Source: Streptomyces violaceoruber
GTDB lineage: Bacteria; Actinomycetota; Actinomycetes; Streptomycetales; Streptomycetaceae
Length of the DNA stretch: 64,000 bases
Assembly (NCBI RefSeq): GCF_033406955.1
Contig: NZ_CP137734.1
Span: 6,076,001 to 6,140,000 of the forward strand
Direction of reading: 5' to 3'
Shown here: positions 31,948 through 40,143 of the stretch, in pieces
How the letters are laid out: each line of letters opens with the position of its first letter
Numbering within the stretch: the first letter of the stretch is position 1
Position numbers and translations under genes: made by a program
Notes under the pieces: model-generated
Database searches by the model: none
Told to the model about the DNA's origin: nothing
Seen by the model: only the letters and a program-made list of their open reading frames with translations

Positions 31948-32529
31948 TCAGCGCCCGGTGGGCGGCGTGTACTTGTAGCCGACGCGCCGCACGGTCTGGA
32001 TCGTCTGCCGGTGCTGCGCGCCGAGTTTCCGGCGCAGTCGGGCCACGTGCACGTCGACGGTGCGGCCGTCGCCCACGTGTCCGTAGCCCCACACCGTGGT
32101 GACCAGCCGGTCGCGGGTGTGCACCCGGTGCGGATGCGCGACGAGGTGGGCGAGCAGCTCGAACTCCAGGTAGGTCAGGTCGAGTTCGCGTCCGTCCACG
32201 GTGGCGGTGCGCCGGGCGGGGTCGATCCGGACGAGCGGGTTCTCCGCCCCGTCGCGGCCGGGGTCCTGGGCCCGGTCCGGGTCCCGGAACGGCGGCTGCT
32301 GGTCGGCGGGGACGAGGACGAGGTAGCCGACCATCGGCGGGTGTCCCGGCAGTGCCGGCAGGGTGTGCGCGGGCGCGGGCAGCCAGGTGGTGCCCGGTGG
32401 CAGCAGGTCCACGACGTCCGCCACCTCGTCCGGGGCGACGGCGCGCAGCCGGTGCCGGGGGCCGCCGGAGTCGGGGCGGGCGGTGGGGGAGTCGAGGGTG
32501 ACGGTGGACAGGGAACGGGGGGTCGCCAT
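31948..32529 (-). CDS. Winged-helix (OmpR/PhoB-type) regulator without receiver
   Basis: A 193-aa DNA-binding protein. Residues ~95-190 are an OmpR-type winged helix (VRIDPARRTATVDGRELDLT, YLEFELLAHLVAHPHRVHTR, VWGYGHVGDGRTVDVHVARL, RRVGYKY). The N-terminal ~85 residues (RHRLRAVAPDEVADVVDLLP, LPALPGHPPMVGYLVLVPAD) take the place of a receiver but lack the phospho-acceptor Asp and the Lys, so regulation is probably not by phosphorylation. No kinase gene lies next to it. Stand-alone gene with its own terminator. Confidence 0.85.
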   Translation of the reverse strand: MATPRSLSTVTLDSPTARPDSGGPRHRLRAVAPDEVADVVDLLPPGTTWLPAPAHTLPALPGHPPMVGYLVLVPADQQPPFRDPDRAQDPGRDGAENPLVRIDPARRTATVDGRELDLTYLEFELLAHLVAHPHRVHTRDRLVTTVWGYGHVGDGRTVDVHVARLRRKLGAQHRQTIQTVRRVGYKYTPPTGR

Positions 32530-32869
32530 GAGACGTCAGCTCTTTCGCGCGAGAGGTTCGTCGGGAGGGGCGACGGGCGCGAGTTCGTGGTCGGGCGCGT
32601 CGCGGGACGTACGTCGTGCGCACCGGCGGCAGGCGCAGAAGGCCTGTGAGGCGGGGCTTCTAGCGGGCCGGCGCGGTCGTCGCGCGGCAACACACCCGGT
32701 CGAAGTCGTCGTGCTGACGGGAAGGCCAGAAGGGCTCGAGGTCATGGCGACCCGTCGCTGCGTACTTCCGGAAGCTGGCCATGGGCTCATTGAAGCAGAC
32801 GGCGGCGGGGGAGAGGAGACTCCTCTCAGTGCGTGGACGCCGACTGGCCGGAACCGGCCGCCGCGGCGG
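32530..32869. other. Intergenic region, nothing recognised
   Basis: The 340-base gap between the winged-helix gene and the 304-aa hypothetical holds a minus-strand open frame (32536-32790) made mainly of Ser, Arg and Pro with no family look. No strong hairpin or repeat is evident; it probably contains the winged-helix gene promoter. Confidence 0.4.
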
Positions 32870-33784
32870 TCAACCCTCCAGCCTCTTGCGCCAGTTCAGC
32901 GGGGATACGGCGATCGCGCTGCCCGGGTCGCCGGTCCACTCCGTGGACAGTCCGGACCCCGCGAAGGCCGCCACGACCTCGTGCCCGACGGCCGTCGTCG
33001 TCTCCTCGGAGCCGTCGAAACCGCCGTAGTGCAGCATCAGCCCGTGTCCCTCGGCGGCGGCCTCGGTGCTCTGCCGGTGGAAGAAGACGAAGCCGCGGGC
33101 GCCCTCGCGCTCGGCGCCTATCTCCGCGGTGCCGCAGACCCGGCAGCAGGTGAAGTTCTCCCGGGCGGTGACACCGGCCGCGTCCAGGGCCTGGAAGACC
33201 CGGGTGAGGCGGTCCGGGTCGGTGGTCTCCTCGCCCCAGGCCGCCTGCTCGGCCAGCCGCTCCCGCCACAGCCGGTCCACCGACCGCCAGGCCTGGGCCC
33301 GGGACACCGGCCGCTCGCCGTACTCGCCGCCGACGAGGTGCTCCTGGGCGGCCCGGACCAGCGCCTTGCGGCCGTCGTACCCGCAGCGCAGCCGCTCCCG
33401 GATCAGCCGCTCGATCTGCTGCCCGACCTCGTCCGGCAGCTCCGGAACGTCCTTCCGGGGTCCCAGGTCGATCGGCTCCCAGGCGACGCCCGCGTCCCAG
33501 CCGGGCTCCTGGCGGGCCCAGCCGGTCATGAGGTCGGCCACGCGGTGGGCGTCGTCGAGGTCGGTCCCGAAGAACGCGTCGGCGGCGGCCCGGTGCTCCA
33601 GCCGGTACTCCCCGCCCTCCTCGTGCCACACCTGCGCGAACACGTCGGGGATGTCCGGTATCCGCTGCACCACCAGGAAGTGGTCGCCGGCGTGGCCGAT
33701 GCGCAACACCAGCTCCCGCAGCTCCGCCGCCCGGATCCGGGCGTGCGACTGCCCGTTCTCCGTCTCGACCCTGAGGGGGGACAC
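32870..33784 (-). CDS. Hypothetical protein, possibly DUF6891-like
   Basis: A 304-aa soluble protein. Recognisable parts are HARIRAAELRELVLRIGHAG, IDLGPRKDVPELPDEVGQQI, a possible metal site FTCCRVCGTAEIGAE near residue 215, and GFVFFHRQSTEAAAEGHGLM followed by LHYGGFDG, which I recall from DUF6891 (uncertain). The GTG at 33784 with a GGAG ribosome site is preferred; another GTG at 33805 would add seven residues. It lies downstream of glnII in the same direction with 68 bases between, and could be read through from it. No function is assigned. Confidence 0.7.
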   Translation of the reverse strand: MSPLRVETENGQSHARIRAAELRELVLRIGHAGDHFLVVQRIPDIPDVFAQVWHEEGGEYRLEHRAAADAFFGTDLDDAHRVADLMTGWARQEPGWDAGVAWEPIDLGPRKDVPELPDEVGQQIERLIRERLRCGYDGRKALVRAAQEHLVGGEYGERPVSRAQAWRSVDRLWRERLAEQAAWGEETTDPDRLTRVFQALDAAGVTARENFTCCRVCGTAEIGAEREGARGFVFFHRQSTEAAAEGHGLMLHYGGFDGSEETTTAVGHEVVAAFAGSGLSTEWTGDPGSAIAVSPLNWRKRLEG

Positions 33785-33852
33785 CGTCGATCTCCATGTC
33801 CCCACCCTCGCACGGGCCACTGACAACGCGGCCGGGCGGCGGTGGCCCGGGC

Positions 33853-34884
33853 TCAGACCTGGCCGGCCTTCTCCAGCGCCGTGCAGCAGGTGTCCACGAG
33901 CAGGCGCGTCACGACGTACGGGTCCACGTTGGCGTTGGGACGGCGGTCCTCGATGTAGCCCTTGCCGTCCTTCTCGACCTGCCACGGGATGCGCACCGAG
34001 GCGCCGCGGTCGGAGACGCCGTAGGAGTACTCGTTCCACGGGGCGGTCTCGTGCAGGCCAGTGAGTCGGTCGTCGATGCCGGCGCCGTAGTTCTTGACGT
34101 GGTCCATCGGCTTGGAGCCCTCACCGAGGGACTCGGCGGCCGTGATGATCGCGTCGTAACCCTCGCGCATCGCCTTGGTGGAGAAGTTGGTGTGCGCGCC
34201 CGCGCCGTTCCAGTCGCCCTTGACCGGCTTGGGGTCGAGGGTGGCGGAGACCTCGAAGTCCTCCGCGGTGCGGTAGAGCAGCCAGCGGGCCACCCACAGC
34301 TGGTCGGAGACCTCCAGCGGCGCCAGCGGGCCGACCTGGAACTCCCACTGGCCGGGCATGACCTCGGCGTTGATGCCGGAGATGCCGAGTCCGGCCTTCA
34401 GGCAGTTCTCCAGGTGCGCCTCGACGACGTCGCGGCCGAAGATCTCGTCCGAGCCGACGCCGCAGTAGTAGCCGCCCTGCGCGGCCGGGAAGCCGCCCTC
34501 GGGGAAGCCGAGCGGGCGGGTGCCCTTGAAGAAGGTGTACTCCTGCTCGATGCCGAAGACCGGCTCCTGCGTGGCGAAGCGCTCGGACAGCTCGGCCAGC
34601 GCGGCACGGGTGTTGCTCGGGTGCGGCGTCATGTCCGTGTCCAGGACCTCGCACAGCACCAGGATGTCCTCGCCGCCGCGGATCGGGTCGGGGCAGGAGA
34701 AGACCGGCTTGAGCACGCAGTCCGAGGAGCTGCCCTCGGCCTGGTTGGTGGAGGAGCCGTCGAAGCCCCAGACCGGCAGGGCGTCCAGACCCGCGGGGGC
34801 AGCCGTGATGATCTTCGTCTTGGAACGGAGCTTGGCCGTCGGCTCGGTGCCGTCGATCCAGATGTACTCGGCCTTGAAGGTCAC
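33853..34884 (-). CDS. glnII: Glutamine synthetase II (eukaryote-like)
   Basis: Makes glutamine from glutamate, ammonia and ATP. The 343-aa size and the opening TFKAEYIWIDGTEPTAKLRS are those of Streptomyces GlnII, half-type beta-grasp then catalytic domain. Visible motifs: WGFDGSSTNQAEG, GIEQEYTFF, GWEF-type PGQWEFQVGP, GDWNGAGAHTNFSTKAMREG, NEYSYGVSDRGASVRIP and EDRRPNANVDPYVV. It lacks the adenylylation Tyr of GlnA, so GlnE does not control it. The GTG follows GAAGGAT. The upstream GlnR-type repeats at 34987-35024 fit nitrogen control. Confidence 0.96.
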   Translation of the reverse strand: MTFKAEYIWIDGTEPTAKLRSKTKIITAAPAGLDALPVWGFDGSSTNQAEGSSSDCVLKPVFSCPDPIRGGEDILVLCEVLDTDMTPHPSNTRAALAELSERFATQEPVFGIEQEYTFFKGTRPLGFPEGGFPAAQGGYYCGVGSDEIFGRDVVEAHLENCLKAGLGISGINAEVMPGQWEFQVGPLAPLEVSDQLWVARWLLYRTAEDFEVSATLDPKPVKGDWNGAGAHTNFSTKAMREGYDAIITAAESLGEGSKPMDHVKNYGAGIDDRLTGLHETAPWNEYSYGVSDRGASVRIPWQVEKDGKGYIEDRRPNANVDPYVVTRLLVDTCCTALEKAGQV

Positions 34885-34986
34885 GGGGCCACATCCTTCG
34901 GGGTGGGTCTCGGCGCACGTGCGGGTGCGGCGGCGCGGGGGCGGCAGGGGTGCCGCGTCTACTGCCGTGCAGCGTGCCAACGGGCG

Positions 34987-35024
34987 ATTTCCCGGCCGTT
35001 GCCCGTAGGTGAACCCCGTGTTAC
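34987..35024 (-). promoter_or_regulatory. GlnR operator of glnII
   Basis: Read on the minus strand, four half-sites lie exactly 11 bases apart: GTAAC-n6-TTCAC-n6-GCAAC-n6-GAAAT. The GlnR consensus is gTnAC-n6-GaAAC repeated in tandem, so this is two a-b pairs with a few mismatches. It is about 100 bases upstream of the glnII start and overlaps the MarR gene's stop codon. Confidence 0.75.
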
Positions 35025-35497
35025 CCGGGCTCGTTGTGGCGCGGCTCACGCCCGTCGTCCGCGGCGGCCTCCCGCACGCCGGTCAGGAAGCCCCGGATCG
35101 CCGCCAGTTCCCGCTCGTCGTAGCCGCGCAGCAGCTCCACCGCCCGCCCGATCAGCGGTCCGAAGTGGGACCAGCCCAGCGCCACGGCCCGTTCGTCCAC
35201 CTCCACGGTGACCCTGCGCCGGTCGCGTTCGTCGCGCACCCGGCGCACGTGACCGGCCCGCTCCAGCCGGTCGACCAGCGCCGTCGTGCCCGCGGAGTTC
35301 AGCCCGAGGGCGGCGCCCAGGTGCCCGGCGGTCGTCGCCTCGCCCGCCCGTGCGGCGTCCATGAGCGCGATGAGTGCGCGGACGTCGGTGGGGTGCATGC
35401 CGTTGCGCTGCGCGAACCGCGCGCTGTGCGCGCCCAGTTCGACGGTGACCGCGCGCAGGAGATGGACGATCTCCAGCTCCGGTTCCGGGTCGGACAT
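35021..35497 (-). CDS. MarR-family transcriptional regulator
   Basis: A 158-aa regulator with MarR winged helix (LEIVHLLRAVTVELGAHSAR, GMHPTDVRALIALMDAARAG, LGLNSAGTTALVDRLERAGH, RDERDRRRVTVEVDERA). The ATG at 35497 with a GGGAGC ribosome site is preferred. A TTG at 35596 would add a Glu/Pro-rich leader made by a 9-base DNA repeat. It is divergent from the alpha/beta hydrolase gene, with a palindrome in between that is a likely operator for both. Confidence 0.88.
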   Translation of the reverse strand: MSDPEPELEIVHLLRAVTVELGAHSARFAQRNGMHPTDVRALIALMDAARAGEATTAGHLGAALGLNSAGTTALVDRLERAGHVRRVRDERDRRRVTVEVDERAVALGWSHFGPLIGRAVELLRGYDERELAAIRGFLTGVREAAADDGREPRHNEPG

Positions 35498-35509
35498 GCG
35501 GGTGCTCCC

Positions 35510-35620
35510 TTCGGTCTCTTCCGGCTCTGCCATCTCTTCCGGCACTTCCGGCACTTCCGGCTCTTCCGCCTCTGCGACGATCGCCTCGCTCGACAAGTAT
35601 CTCGTTCAGCGAGATGATAG
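35510..35620. promoter_or_regulatory. MarR/hydrolase divergent control region with palindrome and 9-base repeats
   Basis: ATCTCG (35599-35604), TTCAG, CGAGAT (35610-35615) form a perfect 6-bp-arm palindrome in an AT-rich flank (TATCTCG...CGAGATGATA), typical of MarR operators. Between it and the MarR start is a run of degenerate CTTCCGGCA units (about 35517-35575) of unknown role. Confidence 0.65.
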
Positions 35621-35665
35621 CGGAGAGTCAGGAACAGGGAGCAAGCGAAACAGGGGGCACCGCTC

Positions 35666-36538
35666 ATGAGCGCTCGCGGTCCGTACGACGCCGGCCGTTT
35701 CCACGACGCCTACGACAAGGTCATGGCCAAGTGGCCCGCGGAAACCGAGTCGGTGACCGTCCCCACCCCCTTCGGCGCGACGCACGTCCACCTGACCGGC
35801 CCGGCCGACGGTCGCCCCCTCGTGCTGCTGCCGGGCGGCGGTGCGGCGACCTCCGCGTCCTGGTACGCCCAGGCCGCCGAGCTGTCCCGCACCCACCGCG
35901 TCCACGCCGTCGACCTGATCGGCGCGCCGGGCCGCAGCACCCCGGCCGGCGACCGCCACCCCCGTACGGTCGCCGACCTGGCCGGCTGGCTGGACGCGCT
36001 CCTCGACGGCCTCGGCATCGCGGAGACCGACCTCGGCGGGCACTCCTACGGCGCCTGGATCGCCCTGCACCACGCCCTGCACGCGCCCGGCCGGGTACGC
36101 CGCCTGTTCCTCCTGGACCCGACCCAGTGCTTCGCCGGGTTCGAGGCGGCCTACCTGCTGCGCGCGCTGCCGATGCTGCTGCGGCCCACGCCCCGCCGGG
36201 TCCGCGCCTTCCTGGAGTGGGAGACCGGCGCGACCCCGCTCGACGCGGACTGGGTCGCCCTCCAGGAGGCCGCCGTCGGCTTCCCGGAGCGCAGGCCGGT
36301 CACCGGACCGCGCCCGGCCCCGGAGGCGCTGCGCGCCCTGGAGGTGCCGGTCCTGCTGCTCCTGGCCGAGAACAGCAGGACGCACGACGCCGCCGAGGTG
36401 GCGGCCCGGGCGCGGACCCTGCTGCCGCACGTGGAGACGGAGGTCCTGGCGGACGTGTCCCACCACGCGCTGCCCCAGTCCGCGCCGCCCGGCCTCGGCC
36501 GCCGCCTCGGCGACTTCCTGACCGCGCCCGCCGGCTGA
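35666..36538 (+). CDS. Alpha/beta hydrolase
   Basis: A 290-aa cytoplasmic hydrolase. The fold's oxyanion strand is LVLLPGGGAATSASWYAQAA, the nucleophile elbow is GGHSYGAWIALHHAL (Ser in GHSYG), the acid is probably in LLLAENSRTHDAAEV, and the catalytic His in VSHHALPQSAPPG. The substrate is unknown. The ATG is divergent from the MarR gene, which probably represses it through the palindrome at 35599-35615. The two genes at 35021-36538 form a typical regulator/enzyme pair. Confidence 0.88.
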   Translation: MSARGPYDAGRFHDAYDKVMAKWPAETESVTVPTPFGATHVHLTGPADGRPLVLLPGGGAATSASWYAQAAELSRTHRVHAVDLIGAPGRSTPAGDRHPRTVADLAGWLDALLDGLGIAETDLGGHSYGAWIALHHALHAPGRVRRLFLLDPTQCFAGFEAAYLLRALPMLLRPTPRRVRAFLEWETGATPLDADWVALQEAAVGFPERRPVTGPRPAPEALRALEVPVLLLLAENSRTHDAAEVAARARTLLPHVETEVLADVSHHALPQSAPPGLGRRLGDFLTAPAG

Positions 36539-36540
36539 GC

Positions 36541-37260
36541 TCAGCCGACCTTCTCGATCAGCGCCCGCCGGATCAGGAACTTCCCCTCCTCACGGACCTG
36601 TTCGAAGGCCGCGTTGTTGAGCAGGGCACAGCTTCCCGAGACCGAGTTCACCTCCACGGTCGTGGACTTGTCGTTGTCGAGGTTGGTCACCCTGAGCTTG
36701 GTGCCCACCGGGAACCGGTCGCTGGAGGCGGCGGGCGCGCCGCCCTCGCCGGAGAGGGTGACGGTGGAACCGGCGCAGACCTGCTCGCCGGCCTGCTCCC
36801 CGGCCTGTGCGGCGCCCCCGGCCTGGTCACCGGTCTGGTGTCCGGCCTGGTCACCGGCTTGGTCACCGGACTGGTCACCGGCCTGGTCCCCGGTGTCCTG
36901 CCCGGACTGCGGCGGCTGCGCGGCCCGGGGGTCCTGAGCCGACTCCCCGACCGCGCACCCGGACGCCGCCTGCTTGCGCTCGATCTCCGCGACGACGGCC
37001 TCGCGGTTCTCGATCCGGGCCTGCGACTGCGCGTCGGGATCGGCCCGCTGGCCCTCGATGAACCGCTGGTTGTTGCCGAGCGCGGTGGCCAGGCCCTGGC
37101 AGACGCCCGAGTCCTGGGCGGCCTTGGTCCGCGCTTCCGGGGTGGTCTGCGCGGCGTTGGACGCGGTCGCCGCGAGGAAGGCGCCGCCACCGGCCACCGC
37201 GGCGGCGCCGACCAGCAGCGCGATCTTCTTCTGCGTACCGAGAGTTCTCCTGCGCGACAT
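36541..37260 (-). CDS. Exported protein with Gly-Asp-Gln-Ala repeats
   Basis: A 239-aa protein with a signal anchor (KKIALLVGAAAVAGGGAFLA). A helical region has two Cys (DSGVCQGLATALGNNQRFIE, KQAASGCAVGE). A low-complexity spacer (GDQAGDQSGDQAGDQAGHQT and similar) is encoded by a GGCCTGGTCACC-type DNA repeat at about 36800-36900. The C-terminal domain (GTKLRVTNLDNDKSTTVEVN, SGSCALLNNAAFEQV) looks like the double-psi beta-barrel of RlpA-type proteins. The N-terminal layout matches the DUF1996 protein at 27210-28715. Role unknown, probably at the cell wall. Confidence 0.78.
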   Translation of the reverse strand: MSRRRTLGTQKKIALLVGAAAVAGGGAFLAATASNAAQTTPEARTKAAQDSGVCQGLATALGNNQRFIEGQRADPDAQSQARIENREAVVAEIERKQAASGCAVGESAQDPRAAQPPQSGQDTGDQAGDQSGDQAGDQAGHQTGDQAGGAAQAGEQAGEQVCAGSTVTLSGEGGAPAASSDRFPVGTKLRVTNLDNDKSTTVEVNSVSGSCALLNNAAFEQVREEGKFLIRRALIEKVG

Positions 37261-37378
37261 GCGCGCCTCCTGAAGAGGTAGGGGAGCGTACGCCGCTATG
37301 TACGAGATACCGAACGGAGTTGCTCACCGGTCGCGCCGACGCGCGCACGTAACCTGCGTCACACCGCCGGGCCCCGGT

Positions 37379-37738
37379 CTACCGGGACAGGGCGTCCCGG
37401 ACCGCCTCGTCGGTGCGGCCCACCACGGCCGTTCCGTCGTCCGCCGTGATGATCGGGCGCTGGATCAGCTTCGGGTGCTCGGTGAGCGCGGTGATCCAGC
37501 GGTCGCGTGACGCCTCGTCACGGGACCAGTCCCTCAGGCCCAGTTCCTTGGCGGCCGCCTCCTGGGTACGGGTGATGTCCCACGGTTCGAGTCCGAGCCG
37601 GGTGAGCACCTCGCGGATCTCGTCCGCGCTCGGCACGTCTTCCAGGTAGCGGCGGACGGTGTAGTCGGCCCCCTCGGCGTCGAGCAGACTGATGGCGCTG
37701 CGGCACTTCGAACAGGCCGGATTGATCCAGATCTCCAT
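37379..37738 (-). CDS. ArsC/Spx-family thioredoxin-fold protein
   Basis: A 119-aa protein beginning MEIWINPACSKCRSAISLLD. CSKC is the redox Cys pair position; the arsenate-reductase Cys is in NPACSKC. The middle has DYTVRRYLEDVPSADEIREV and the end QRPIITADDGTAVVGR. This is the ArsC/YffB type, which may reduce arsenate or another substrate with glutathione or mycothiol. No ars operon genes are adjacent, so arsenic resistance is not shown. The start at 37738 is a family match. Confidence 0.85.
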   Translation of the reverse strand: MEIWINPACSKCRSAISLLDAEGADYTVRRYLEDVPSADEIREVLTRLGLEPWDITRTQEAAAKELGLRDWSRDEASRDRWITALTEHPKLIQRPIITADDGTAVVGRTDEAVRDALSR

Positions 37739-37912
37739 GCCGGACACGGTAGCCGGAGGGTGCCGAAACTCGTTCACCACGTGGGTCCCAGCGGCCCCGA
37801 AAGGCCTTGTGGGCAGGGGCTTTTGTCAGTGGTGGGCAGTAAAATAGAAGCAGTGTTCGAGAGTGTCGCCGGGAGGTCCGGACGGCGCCCCGACCGCGAC
37901 AGGAGGATGCCT

Positions 37913-38227
37913 GTGCCCGCTGCCGCACTGAAGCCGAAGCCGTTGCCCACCCAGTCCACCGCCAAGCGGCCCGTCCTGCTCGACCTGCCGTACGAACCCG
38001 TGGAGAAGCGTCCGCTGCCGGCGGGCCGCCCCCGCGAGTGGTACGTGACGCACAACCGCCGGCTCAAGGCGATGCGGCTCGCCATCGCCCTGCTCGACTC
38101 CGGCGTCTACCTGCCCAACCAGGCGCGCAACGAGAGGATACGGAGCGCTGCCCTGACCATCGGGGTCCACCCGCCGTCGGACACCACGTGCCACATGGTG
38201 CGGGCGTTGATGCGGTACTCGCGGTGA
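37913..38227 (+). CDS. Conserved Streptomyces hypothetical
   Basis: A 104-aa protein, unrecognised. The GTG at 37913 lies six bases after AGGAGG and is preferred; an ATG at 37907 abuts the ribosome site and would be too close. It opens with a Pro/Ala/Lys-rich part (PAAALKPKPLPTQSTAKRP) and then PREWYVTHNRRLKAMRLAIA, which looks helical and basic, perhaps nucleic-acid binding. The AT-rich GCAGTAAAATAGAAGC about 70 bases upstream is a likely promoter region. Divergent from the ArsC-like gene. Confidence 0.7.
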   Translation: MPAAALKPKPLPTQSTAKRPVLLDLPYEPVEKRPLPAGRPREWYVTHNRRLKAMRLAIALLDSGVYLPNQARNERIRSAALTIGVHPPSDTTCHMVRALMRYSR

Positions 38228-38281
38228 GCGGGACGCCGGGTGCCCTCTCCTCTGCGGGCGCCCGGCGTTCGAGGGCCTGCG

Positions 38282-39469
38282 CTACGCCGCCAGCTCCCGT
38301 TCCAGCGGCGTCCGGAAGCGGGGGGTGATCCGGGCCGTGCCCACCCAGGACGCCAGGCGCGCCGCCTCGGCCGCGATCGCGCTCTCCGCCTCGCGACCGA
38401 GGCCCTCGTCGTCCAGGATCCGCCAGACGATCTCGCCGTCGGCGCGCTGGGCCCAGCCGCCGACCACGCGGCCGTTCCACCACACGGTCGGTCCGACGTT
38501 GCCGCTGCGGTCGAAGAGCATCGGCCGCAGCTCGGGGGCGAGGTACCAGTCCCGCTGCTGCCAGCCCATCGCGGTGGGGTCCAGCGCGGGCAGCAGCGCC
38601 GCCCACGGCTCGGCGGGCCCGGCGACCGGGCCGGTGTCACCGGAGACGACGTATCCGGTGCCCTCGTCCAGCGAGACCGCCTCCGCGCCGATGGCGGTCA
38701 GCGCCCGGCGCACCTCCGTCACCCGCCACCCGGTCCACCACTTGAGGTCGTCCTCGGTCGCCGGACCGCATGCCGTCAACCACCGGCGCAACAGCTCGGC
38801 CTGGGCCTCGCCCGGGTCCAGCTCGGGATGGTCCGGCGCCGGTGCCCAGCGGAACTGACTGGACGTCCACGAGCCCAGCGGCCGCCCCCGCACCACCTTG
38901 CCCTCCACGCCCAGCACCCTCAGCAGCTGGGTGGAGACGGTGTGCACCCCCTCGTAGCTCTTCCCGGCCGCGTAGACGTACTGCTCCTTGAGACGCGGCT
39001 CGTCGCGGGCCAGTTCGGCCGCCGTGGCCTGGCCGCGCCGGGCCAGCGCGGCCAGCGCGGACTCCTCCACATCGGTCAGCCAGGCGGCGTCCGGCGCCCC
39101 GGCCGCCGCCATGTTCTTGAGCAGTCTGGCCCGCTCCCGGGCGGCGACGGTGCGGCCGGTGGAGGCGTGCACGACCGCCGTCAGCCCGGTGGGGAACACG
39201 AACACCGTGTGCCGCATGCCGTGCATCCGGACCAGCGCCCCGTCCTCGTACAGCGCCCGCTCCGTCTCGCCCACGGTCTTCGTCGCGTCCGCCAGCCGTG
39301 CGCCCACGGCCAGGTGCACCGCCGCCGGGTCCGTGCCGTGCAGCGCCACCAGCGAGTCGGCGATCTCCTCCGGGCTCCCCGCCCGCGCGGCGCCCGCCAG
39401 CCGCTGCCGCAGGGCCAGCCGGTGCCGCCGCTCGGCCGTCCCGATGTGCCGTCGTCCGGCGTCGTTCAT
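38282..39469 (-). CDS. AlkZ/YcaQ-superfamily winged-helix DNA glycosylase-like protein
   Basis: A 395-aa HTH_42 (DUF1006) protein: RRHRLALRQRLAGAARAGSP start, RMHGMRHTVFVFPTGLTAVV, EQYVYAAGKSYEGVHTVSTQ, LKWWTGWRVTEVRRALTAIG, and PALDPTAMGWQQRDWYLAPE. Members such as AlkZ and YcaQ remove bulky alkylated bases or crosslinks. The catalytic Gln-x-Gln of the best studied enzymes is not clear here; ALHGTDP fills the expected place, so activity is uncertain. It may instead be a self-resistance paralogue without glycosylase activity. Confidence 0.8.
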   Translation of the reverse strand: MNDAGRRHIGTAERRHRLALRQRLAGAARAGSPEEIADSLVALHGTDPAAVHLAVGARLADATKTVGETERALYEDGALVRMHGMRHTVFVFPTGLTAVVHASTGRTVAARERARLLKNMAAAGAPDAAWLTDVEESALAALARRGQATAAELARDEPRLKEQYVYAAGKSYEGVHTVSTQLLRVLGVEGKVVRGRPLGSWTSSQFRWAPAPDHPELDPGEAQAELLRRWLTACGPATEDDLKWWTGWRVTEVRRALTAIGAEAVSLDEGTGYVVSGDTGPVAGPAEPWAALLPALDPTAMGWQQRDWYLAPELRPMLFDRSGNVGPTVWWNGRVVGGWAQRADGEIVWRILDDEGLGREAESAIAAEAARLASWVGTARITPRFRTPLERELAA

Positions 39470-39555
39470 GGGGCCCTCCGCCCGTCCTCACGTCCGTAGC
39501 GTCCTCGGTACGGACATCGTGCCCGACCCCACTGACAGGCGGCGGCGCACGGCGG

Positions 39556-40134
39556 TCAGAGTCCGGGCGCGCCCCACACCGGGAACCAGCGGCCCAAGTC
39601 GCCCTCCACCGGCAGTTCGTCGCCGAGCACCGCACGTACCCGCAGCTCCAGCGCGTTGTCCCGCCGTCGCCGTTCGCCGGGCAGGGGCGCGAAGGGGTAG
39701 AAGGTGCCGCGCTTGTAGAGGTAGACGAGGGCGAGCCGCCGCCCGTCGTCGTCCACGAAACCGGCCAGGGAGCACAGCAGCCGCGGGCCGAACCCGCCCG
39801 CCTCCAGGGTGCTGTTCACCGCGTGCAGGTCGTTCACCAGGAGGGGCAGCTCGTCCGGGGAACGCTGCGAGACGAGCCAGGAGTAGCCGTAGGAGTCGTG
39901 GGTCGGCTCCACCGGGGTGCGGCCGGCGTCCGCGTCCAGCAGGGCGCGGATCTCGCGGTGCGTGCGCTCGAAGGCGGCGCCCTCGACCGTCGCGAAGCAC
40001 ACCGCCCCCTGCCCGGTCGGACGGAACCCGGCGGCGGCCTCCAGGCCCACCGCCGCCGAGGGCAGCGCGAAGAGCCGGTCCAGATCCGGGCCCACGGCCC
40101 TGGAGCGGCCGAGCAGGATGTCCAGCAGTCCCAT
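39556..40134 (-). CDS. pspAB: PspA-associated protein PspAB
   Basis: A 192-aa soluble protein starting MGLLDILLGRSRAVGPDLDR, with the PspAB core SAAVGLEAAAGFRPTGQGAV, YGYSWLVSQRSPDELPLLVN and YLYKRGTFYPFAPLPGERRR. In Streptomyces this family sits next to HtpX and is linked to envelope stress through PspA, though biochemical evidence is limited. Here it follows htpX by nine bases in the same direction, so the two are co-transcribed. Confidence 0.85.
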   Translation of the reverse strand: MGLLDILLGRSRAVGPDLDRLFALPSAAVGLEAAAGFRPTGQGAVCFATVEGAAFERTHREIRALLDADAGRTPVEPTHDSYGYSWLVSQRSPDELPLLVNDLHAVNSTLEAGGFGPRLLCSLAGFVDDDGRRLALVYLYKRGTFYPFAPLPGERRRRDNALELRVRAVLGDELPVEGDLGRWFPVWGAPGL

Positions 40135-40143
40135 GCCCGCGCC

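Noticed and set aside
32536..32790. Minus-strand 84-codon open frame
   Set aside because: Ser/Arg/Pro-rich composition, no ribosome site or family look; kept only as an intergenic note.
36790..36910. CRISPR-like repeats in the GGCCTGGTCACC region, and also at 61545-61740 and 47479-47590
   Set aside because: Units are directly tandem without unique spacers and keep a coding frame; they are coding minisatellites.
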